Below are positions 5,640-13,183 of a stretch of DNA of 13,183 nucleotides, in pieces. Every line of letters begins with the position of its first letter. Position 1 is the first letter of the stretch. The position numbers were made by a program, and so were the translations under genes. This DNA comes from Parachlamydiaceae bacterium (GTDB lineage: Bacteria > Chlamydiota > Chlamydiia > Chlamydiales > Parachlamydiaceae). The DNA is taken from NCBI GenBank assembly GCA_013815395.1, contig JACDGH010000047.1:1-13183 (forward strand), written 5' to 3'. The notes beneath the pieces are model-generated. The model did not search any database. It worked only from the letters and a program-made list of their open reading frames with translations, and was not told the origin of the DNA.

Positions 5640-7199
5640 ATGTCTTCGGAATACATTGCTCAACTCATCATTGCCGCGCTCGGAGGTTCCTCATTAGGGG
5701 CTGTAGGCCTATGGTCGATCCAAAGATTTAAACTCACACACTTCAAACAAATTGCCGAAGAAATCCTCAAAAAAGCGGAAATGGATGGCGATGCTTTAAA
5801 AAGGGCAGCTGAAATCACCCTTAAACAAAACCTTCTTGATCAGCAGCGGGAATTAGAGCTGCAGTGGCAAACTGAAAAACGAAAAGCACAACGTGAAGAA
5901 GATCGCTTAAAGCAACGTGAAGATAAGCTTGAAACGCGCATGAATGTGGTCGATAAAAAACTTTCAGATATTGAAAAACGCGAATCTCAATTAATGGCCC
6001 AGCAAACGCAGCTTGAAAACGAAAAAAAACTTGTTGTTACCACTCAAGGAAAACTTATCGAGCAGCTCGAAAAAGCCGCCGGATTTAGCATTAGTGAAGC
6101 TAAAGAGTATTTAATTGCCCAAATTACGAACGATGTTAAAACTGAGGCTGCTCATCTAATTCGACGCACAAAGAAAGAAGCTGAAGAAGAAGCCGAAAAT
6201 GAAGCTAATAAAATCATTGCCACCGCTATTAACAGATTAGCCGTCAGATGTGTGTCAGAAGCAACTGTCAATACAGTAGCTATTCCTAACGATGAAATGA
6301 AAGGTCGTATTATTGGCCGAGAAGGCCGAAATATCCGCGCCCTTGAAAGAGCTACTGGTATCAATTTTATTATTGATGAGACCCCAAACGCGGTTGTGCT
6401 TTCAGGTTTTGACCCTGTTAGGATGCAAATTGCTAAATCTTCACTTACAGAGCTCCTTAAAGATGGGCGCATTCACCCAACGCGTATTGAAGAGGTTGTT
6501 GAAAAAACCAAGCAAGACATACAAAAACTGATCAGGCAGCACGGCGAAGATGCTGCTTTGCGCGCCGGCGCTATGAACCTACATCCAGATTTAATTATGC
6601 TAGTGGGCAAGTTAAAGTTCCGCTATAGCTATGGTCAAAATATTCTTGATCACTCACTTGAAGTTTCCCACCTCATGGGCATCATGGCGGCTGAGCTTGG
6701 ATTAAATGTTCGCCTAGCCAGACGCATTGGATTGCTTCACGACTTCGGCAAAGCTGTATCCCATGAAATGGAAGGTTCTCACGCCATTATTGGACATGAC
6801 TTAGCGCTCAAGTTTGGTGAAAGTAAAGACGTGGCCAATGGGATTGGTTGCCACCATTATGAAATGGAAGCTACGACGATTGAAGGATCTTTATGCAGCG
6901 CAGCAGATGCCATTTCAGCATCGCGTCAAGGCGCTCGAAGCGAACCTGTGGAAGAATATGTGACCAGACTAAAAAAACTTGAGGATCTAGCTTTAGAGTA
7001 CCCAGGAGTAGAAAAAGCTTATGCTATGCAAGCAGGGCGTGAAGTGCGCGTCATTGTAGTGCCTGAATTGATTGATGATGATGGCGTCGAAGCACTAGCT
7101 AAAGATCTTACCCAGAAAATCGAAAAAAATCTAAGTTATCCTGGAAAAATTAAAGTGACTATAATCCGTGAAAAACGGTTTGTAGAATATGCTGTATAG
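5640..7199 (+). CDS. rny: Ribonuclease Y
   Basis: The 519-residue length and architecture fit RNase Y, the membrane-anchored endoribonuclease that initiates mRNA decay in many bacteria. A single N-terminal membrane segment lies at about 7-25. A long charged coiled coil covers about 32-190, rich in Glu, Lys and Gln. A KH RNA-binding domain follows, with GRIIGREGRN at 222-231. The HD phosphohydrolase domain has DHSLEVS at 337-343 (H338), LLHDFGKA at 365-372 (H367, D368) and a later Asp (about 423) in AADAISASR. The C-terminal part (about 440-519) is complete. The start codon ATG at 5640 has a weak ribosome binding site but gives the expected hydrophobic N-terminus. The DUF3604 gene follows after 26 nt, suggesting one transcript. 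All catalytic motifs are intact. Confidence 0.95.
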   Translation: MSSEYIAQLIIAALGGSSLGAVGLWSIQRFKLTHFKQIAEEILKKAEMDGDALKRAAEITLKQNLLDQQRELELQWQTEKRKAQREEDRLKQREDKLETRMNVVDKKLSDIEKRESQLMAQQTQLENEKKLVVTTQGKLIEQLEKAAGFSISEAKEYLIAQITNDVKTEAAHLIRRTKKEAEEEAENEANKIIATAINRLAVRCVSEATVNTVAIPNDEMKGRIIGREGRNIRALERATGINFIIDETPNAVVLSGFDPVRMQIAKSSLTELLKDGRIHPTRIEEVVEKTKQDIQKLIRQHGEDAALRAGAMNLHPDLIMLVGKLKFRYSYGQNILDHSLEVSHLMGIMAAELGLNVRLARRIGLLHDFGKAVSHEMEGSHAIIGHDLALKFGESKDVANGIGCHHYEMEATTIEGSLCSAADAISASRQGARSEPVEEYVTRLKKLEDLALEYPGVEKAYAMQAGREVRVIVVPELIDDDGVEALAKDLTQKIEKNLSYPGKIKVTIIREKRFVEYAV

Positions 7200-7225
7200 A
7201 AATTAACTAAACGGAGTCTTCTTTC

Positions 7226-9572
<2,347 letters not shown>

Positions 9573-10355
9573 ATGAGTGTAAACATAACTATTCCTCACG
9601 TTCCATACGATGCAAACGGAGTTTTTGGAGCTGCCGTCACTCTTTTATTTCAACCACCTTATGAAAAAGAAGCTTTAAAACAGGTCGCCAAAGGCCTTAA
9701 AAAAAATTACGAAAATATGAGTAGTGAACACATTAAACCGGCTCACTGTTCGGAATTTTCCCCATATTTATTAGACAGAATTGCTCGGAATAAGCCAGTT
9801 ACTCCTAAAAAAATTATGGAGACAGGATTTTGCGAGCAAATGCAATGTAAGCAACTGTCCCCTCTTCATGACAGAGTAACAAAAATATTGGTTCCTGCTA
9901 TGTTAAATCAGGTAAAACCCTTCATTCCAGCAATTGGAAATCAATATCCGGAACAAGACGAAATTAACAACTGGCTCGCAAAATTTGTTGAAAGTTATTT
10001 GTCAGAAAAACAATTGACTGATCACTGTGATTTTCAAGAAGTTTTAGGAAAAAATCCAGCTATAACCAACACTAGAAATCAAATTGGTAGAATTATCTAC
10101 GATTTAGTACAAAAGAAAGCATTTAACTCAAATGACTTAAATGCTTTACTAAAAGGTATTGAGGATCCAAAAAGTGATTATTTGAAAGATGCAGACAATA
10201 AAGAGGAAGTTAAAAATCTATTGAAGCGATATCAAGATCTTTTTGCCATGGCGGGTGATTATTCACAAATGCTTTCTGATATGATAAGCTCCTCTCTTGA
10301 TACCACTTTTAGATCAAAATTTTTTTCTCCAATTAATGAAGAAAAAAAAGCCTGA
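9573..10355 (+). CDS. Orphan soluble protein (260 aa)
   Basis: I do not recognise this 260-residue protein. It has no obvious signal peptide or long hydrophobic segment and looks mostly helical in its C-terminal two thirds. It is rich in Lys, Asn and Gln. Cysteines at 59, 87, 92 and 152 show no clear metal-binding pattern. AAAGGA at 9559-9564 gives a good ribosome binding site 8 nt before the ATG. It stands alone between repeat locus B and a convergent transporter gene. The other orphan gene of the window (442-1779) is likewise AT-rich with a similar MxxNI start, but I see no alignable homology. A lineage-specific protein, possibly a secreted effector, is one option; there is no direct sequence evidence for secretion. 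Confidence 0.75.
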   Translation: MSVNITIPHVPYDANGVFGAAVTLLFQPPYEKEALKQVAKGLKKNYENMSSEHIKPAHCSEFSPYLLDRIARNKPVTPKKIMETGFCEQMQCKQLSPLHDRVTKILVPAMLNQVKPFIPAIGNQYPEQDEINNWLAKFVESYLSEKQLTDHCDFQEVLGKNPAITNTRNQIGRIIYDLVQKKAFNSNDLNALLKGIEDPKSDYLKDADNKEEVKNLLKRYQDLFAMAGDYSQMLSDMISSSLDTTFRSKFFSPINEEKKA

Positions 10356-10442
10356 TTCAAGCTTTAAGATGGTCATTAGAAAGAGCTGGGGGCAGGAAAG
10401 CCTTGGCTACCTTAGTTAGGGCGGGACCAAGCCCGTATAGAT

Positions 10443-10476
10443 CTTAAATCGGGCACGGGTACGTTCACGATTTAAG
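10443..10476. other. Perfect stem-loop in convergent intergenic region
   Basis: CTTAAATCG (10443-10451) pairs perfectly with CGATTTAAG (10468-10476). The loop, taken with its closing bases, reads as degenerate hexamers GGGCAC, GGGTAC, GTTCAC. It lies between two convergent genes (stops at 10355 and 10519), where a shared terminator is expected, but neither side has a T-tract. It could still block RNA polymerase read-through or be a dispersed repeat. Confidence 0.45.
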
Positions 10477-10518
10477 TCAGACTCAAAACTCAAGCGCGTT
10501 TCGGACTAAATGGGTAGC

Positions 10519-11958
10519 CTACCACCAGCCTAGAAATTTCCACCACATTGAGCCTAAACCCACCCAGATCAATAAGAAAACAACACTCATAATGGCACCC
10601 ATGCGCCACCATGTTCTAAGATTGACATACTCTGAACCAAATAAAATAGGCGCACAACCTGTACCATAGTGTGTTAAACAGGCAAATAAACTGCTGCAAA
10701 AGGCTAAGGACAACCCAATCAGATATGGAGGGATTCTTAAGGCAATGCCCACACCAAGCACAGCGGCATACATCGAGCTTACGTGTGCTGTATTACTCGC
10801 AAAGCAGTAATGCATATAAAAATAAATCGATACAAGCAAAGGCCACGCCATCCACCACTCCATATTATCTAATAAAAAATGAATGTGAGCGCTTGCCCAT
10901 TTAGTCAATCCAAATTGATTTAAAAAGCCTGCAATCATCAAAAGTGTCGAAAACCACACTAAAGTATCCCACGCCTCATGCTCTTCTTTGATATCGTTCC
11001 ATGTCAATACACCTGTTATCAGAAATATGCATACTCCAAAGAGGGCTACTGTAGTGCTATCAATAGCAAAGAGCTCACCAAACATCCAAAGAAAAATCAA
11101 CACTATAAAAACTAAGGCAGTGATCCACTCATATTTGGACATTTTCCCCATGACCTCTAAATGCTCATGAGCTAGCCGCTTAGCACCGGGCGTATGGGTA
11201 ATTTCAGGAGGATAAATGCGATAGACTATATAAGGCATTAATAATAGACTTAAGAGGCCAGGCAAGCTAGCGGCTAGAGCCCATTGGCTCCACGTCAAGG
11301 GCATTCCATTTTCCAGCAAAATTCCTGCAATCAGCGGATTGGCTGCCATTGCAGTAATGAACATGGCACTCGTAATCAGGTTGCTGTAGAATGCAACCAA
11401 TGTCAAGAATCCACCCATAAGCCTTTGAGAATGCTTTTCTGGGGTACTATTAAAACTAATAGCAAGTGCGCGAACTATAGGAAATATGACCCCTCCAGAA
11501 CGGGCTGTATTGCTAGGGATCGCCGGAGCAAGTAATAATTCCGTAGCAGCTATCCCATAGCCAAGCCCAAGAGTCTTGTTGCCAAGCAAAGCCACTAAAT
11601 GATAAGCCAGACGCATACCCAGACCTGTTTTAATGAAGCTTCGCGATAAAAGAAAGGCCGCTACAACTAACCAAACGATGGGGTTACCAAAGCCACTAAA
11701 AGCCTCTTTAACCGTCAATGTATGGGAAACAATCAAAATAGTTAGCGCCAAAAAGGATATACCACCCATCGGCAAGGCCTTGCCAATCAGACCTGTGATT
11801 AGTCCCACGAACACCGCAAATAATTGCCATGCTCTGGGCTCCAAATTGGCAGGGGTGGGAATAAGCCATACAATTAGGCTTGCAACGACAGCAAGTGTCA
11901 ATGGAATGACATTTGCTCCTTTGAAAAAGATTTTCTTTGCAGGATTGGGCTGGGTCAT
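10519..11958 (-). CDS. DASS-family dicarboxylate/anion translocator (SodiT type)
   Basis: This 479-residue, strongly hydrophobic protein has about 12 or more membrane segments and belongs to the divalent anion:Na+ symporter (DASS/INDY) family. Both Ser-Asn-Thr signature motifs are present: SNTARSGGVIFP at 149-160 and SNTAHVSS at 388-395. Those motifs form the Na+ and substrate site in characterised members. ITAMAANP (201-208) and HYGTGCAPI (430-438) are further landmarks. The sequence resembles the 2-oxoglutarate/malate translocators of plant plastids and the chlamydial homologue CT204, so import of C4/C5 dicarboxylates from the host is likely; the exact substrate cannot be read from sequence. 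The minus-strand GGAGAA lies 5-6 nt before the ATG. It is transcribed divergently from the 12045 gene across an 86-nt gap and convergently with the 9573 gene. Confidence 0.93.
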   Translation of the reverse strand: MTQPNPAKKIFFKGANVIPLTLAVVASLIVWLIPTPANLEPRAWQLFAVFVGLITGLIGKALPMGGISFLALTILIVSHTLTVKEAFSGFGNPIVWLVVAAFLLSRSFIKTGLGMRLAYHLVALLGNKTLGLGYGIAATELLLAPAIPSNTARSGGVIFPIVRALAISFNSTPEKHSQRLMGGFLTLVAFYSNLITSAMFITAMAANPLIAGILLENGMPLTWSQWALAASLPGLLSLLLMPYIVYRIYPPEITHTPGAKRLAHEHLEVMGKMSKYEWITALVFIVLIFLWMFGELFAIDSTTVALFGVCIFLITGVLTWNDIKEEHEAWDTLVWFSTLLMIAGFLNQFGLTKWASAHIHFLLDNMEWWMAWPLLVSIYFYMHYCFASNTAHVSSMYAAVLGVGIALRIPPYLIGLSLAFCSSLFACLTHYGTGCAPILFGSEYVNLRTWWRMGAIMSVVFLLIWVGLGSMWWKFLGWW

Positions 11959-12044
11959 AGGATTCTCCGAGCGCTGAATTGCGCAACTTGCAATAATATA
12001 GCTAAAAACATTAAACTCACGAAAAAATTTACATATAGGGAAAG

Positions 12045-12257
12045 ATGTCCACTTTGCTGTTAACCTTAGGCTTAGCTTTTATCATTGTCATTATTGCCAT
12101 TGCTTGCTTATCCCTAAGTTGGCTAGTGAAAGGCAAATCCTCGCTTAGACCCGGCGCATGTGGTCGCGACCCAAATAAAAAACGTGATATAGAATGTGAT
12201 GCAGAGAAAACCAATTGCCATTTATGCAAACGACCGGATGAGAAAGAAAAGAAATGA
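12045..12257 (+). CDS. Small Cys-containing membrane protein, possibly NqrM-like (70 aa)
   Basis: The protein has one N-terminal membrane segment (about 4-27) then a charged tail with cysteines at 39, 51, 58 and 61 (PGACG, then C at 51, then NCHLC). The layout, a short membrane anchor followed by a GxCG motif and further cysteines, recalls NqrM (DUF539), a small factor for iron insertion in Na+-NQR, which Chlamydiae possess. The match is by pattern only, and the spacing differs from the NqrM I remember. AGGG at 12037-12040 precedes the ATG. Its last codons overlap the next gene by 4 nt (ATGA), so the two are translationally coupled. A quinone-methylation partner would fit a Na+-NQR context. 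It could equally be an unrelated membrane metal-binding protein. Confidence 0.7.
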   Translation: MSTLLLTLGLAFIIVIIAIACLSLSWLVKGKSSLRPGACGRDPNKKRDIECDAEKTNCHLCKRPDEKEKK

Positions 12258-12994
12258 CATCATACAATAAAAACGATCCGACTACTATCCAAGAGATGTT
12301 TAACAGCATTGCTGAAAATTATGATAAAACGAATGCTATCCTTTCCTTTCAGATGCATAAGCGTTGGAATCAAACCCTCATTGAAAAAACCCTAATAGCA
12401 TCGCATCCTGATAGCATTTTGGATTTATGTTGCGGCACAGGTGCTATTGCATTTGAATATTTGAAGCAGATCAGTGTTCAAAGTCATGATCCAGCACCTT
12501 CTAAGATCTATATGCTTGATTTTTCGGTAGAAATGCTTGCCTTTGCACGTAAAAAAGCTGAGGCAGAAAATCTTAACCGTTATAACATCACTTATCTTCA
12601 AGCAGATGCTCAGTCAATCCCCCTTCCTGATAATACCATTGAATGCGCTACAATTGCCTACGGCATACGCAATGTCAAACTGCCTCAGCAGTGTTTGAAA
12701 GATGTTTATCGAGTACTCAAAAAGGGGGGCACTTTTGGCATTCTCGAACTTACTCAACCAACAAATCCCCTATTGCGCTTAGGACATGGACTCTACTTGC
12801 GCACAATTCTTCCAGTGATGGGTAAAATATTCACTTCGAACGAAAACGCTTATCGCTATTTATGTAACAGCATTCACTCTTTCATTCAGCCTGAAGCCTT
12901 AAAAGACCTTATGAGAGCGGCCGGCTACGTAGAAATACGCAGCATTCCGCTAATGGGAGGAATTGCAACTATTTTAATTGGCAAAAAGTTGTGA
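12254..12994 (+). CDS. ubiE: Demethylmenaquinone/ubiquinone C-methyltransferase (UbiE/MenG)
   Basis: The 246-residue length is typical of UbiE/COQ5 methyltransferases. The SAM-binding motif I reads LDLCCGTGA (56-64). The acidic post-I motif is LDFSVEML (about 88-95), and the UbiE motif is near ATIAYGIRNV. The C-terminal part has the family block KKGGTFGILEL and NENAYRYLCNSIHSF (typically Y.YL..S...F). The enzyme adds the C-methyl group in the last steps of menaquinone or ubiquinone synthesis, at the cytoplasmic face of the membrane. Chlamydiae make menaquinone by the futalosine route, so a MenG role is likely; the sequence does not separate the two activities. The ATG overlaps the stop of the upstream small gene, so it is probably co-translated with it. 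No truncation is seen. Confidence 0.93.
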   Translation: MTSYNKNDPTTIQEMFNSIAENYDKTNAILSFQMHKRWNQTLIEKTLIASHPDSILDLCCGTGAIAFEYLKQISVQSHDPAPSKIYMLDFSVEMLAFARKKAEAENLNRYNITYLQADAQSIPLPDNTIECATIAYGIRNVKLPQQCLKDVYRVLKKGGTFGILELTQPTNPLLRLGHGLYLRTILPVMGKIFTSNENAYRYLCNSIHSFIQPEALKDLMRAAGYVEIRSIPLMGGIATILIGKKL

Positions 12995-13064
12995 GAATTG
13001 AACCGTTTAGTAATACATTTTGTATACAGGAAGTTTAGGGCCAAAAAAAACGGTCTCAGAACTA

Positions 13065-13127
13065 GACTTAAAGGACGAAAAGGACATAAAGGACGAAAAA
13101 GACATAAAGGACTTAAAGGACATAAAG
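13065..13127 (+). repeat. 9-bp repeat locus C
   Basis: Seven 9-nt units in perfect phase, read as GACNWAAAG: variable dinucleotides TT, GA, AT, GA, AT, TT, AT, with one unit reading GACGAAAAA. They lie 70 nt after the ubiE stop. The unit is the same as at loci A and B. An inverted partner, if present, would lie beyond the window edge. Confidence 0.9.
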
Positions 13128-13183
13128 AGGTAATTGCAAAAGTAAATGCAGGCTTTCTTAGGGCTGCTTTTATACATTTTAGA

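Noticed and set aside
11708..11986. 92-codon minus-strand frame overlapping the transporter start
   Set aside because: It is in another frame of the clearly coding DASS gene, whose start has a good GGAGAA site.
13002..13054. ACCGTTT/AAACGGT inverted repeat after ubiE as terminator
   Set aside because: Only 7 bp with a 39-nt loop and no T-tract after it; likely chance.

Overview
The window looks like chromosomal DNA of an amoeba-associated member of the phylum Chlamydiae, most like Parachlamydiaceae (Parachlamydia / Protochlamydia / Neochlamydia). This rests on recognition of content by eye; no database search was possible. The clues are a 52-residue small basic protein of the Chlamydiae/Verrucomicrobia-restricted type, a DUF3604 protein that resembles the chlamydial CT425 family, YbeY directly before a CBS-domain 'hemolysin' as in Chlamydia, a DASS-family SodiT-type translocator, and a UbiE/MenG methyltransferase. 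DNA is AT-rich, as in that group.

Layout. 1-441: non-coding, with short repeats and a nested stem-loop. 442-1779 (-): orphan single-pass membrane protein with ten cysteines, all C-terminal to the membrane segment. 1780-2264: AT-rich spacer with two divergent predicted promoters. 2265-2633 (+): two small basic proteins of 57 and 52 residues. 2634-2964: spacer carrying 9-bp repeat locus A. 2965-4825 (+): ybeY plus a CNNM/CorC-type CBS protein. 4855-4913: possible three-way-junction RNA leader. 4946-5371 (+): NTF2/SnoaL-like protein. 5424-5524: long imperfect hairpin. 5640-9223 (+): RNase Y plus DUF3604 protein. 9221-9416: (TAAA)9 microsatellite and 9-bp repeat locus B. 9573-10355 (+): second orphan protein. 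10519-11958 (-): DASS transporter. 12045-12994 (+): small Cys-containing membrane protein overlapping a UbiE/MenG gene. 13065-13127: repeat locus C.

How the genes fit together. The core genes are RNA metabolism (YbeY in rRNA maturation, RNase Y in mRNA decay), envelope or ion homeostasis (the CBS protein), metabolite import (DASS) and quinone methylation (UbiE/MenG). If the small Cys protein is NqrM-like, it would link quinone supply to Na+-NQR maturation; that is a hypothesis only. The two orphan proteins are candidates for lineage-specific membrane or host-interaction proteins.

The most unusual signal is a degenerate 9-bp repeat with consensus GGACNWAAA. It occurs at three intergenic loci (A, B, C). 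At A and B a direct array faces an inverted array, with the 9-nt phase largely kept. Several structured intergenic elements (330-403, 4855-4913, 5424-5524, 10443-10476) are also not explained by coding genes. No rRNA, tRNA, CRISPR array or recognisable transposase was seen.
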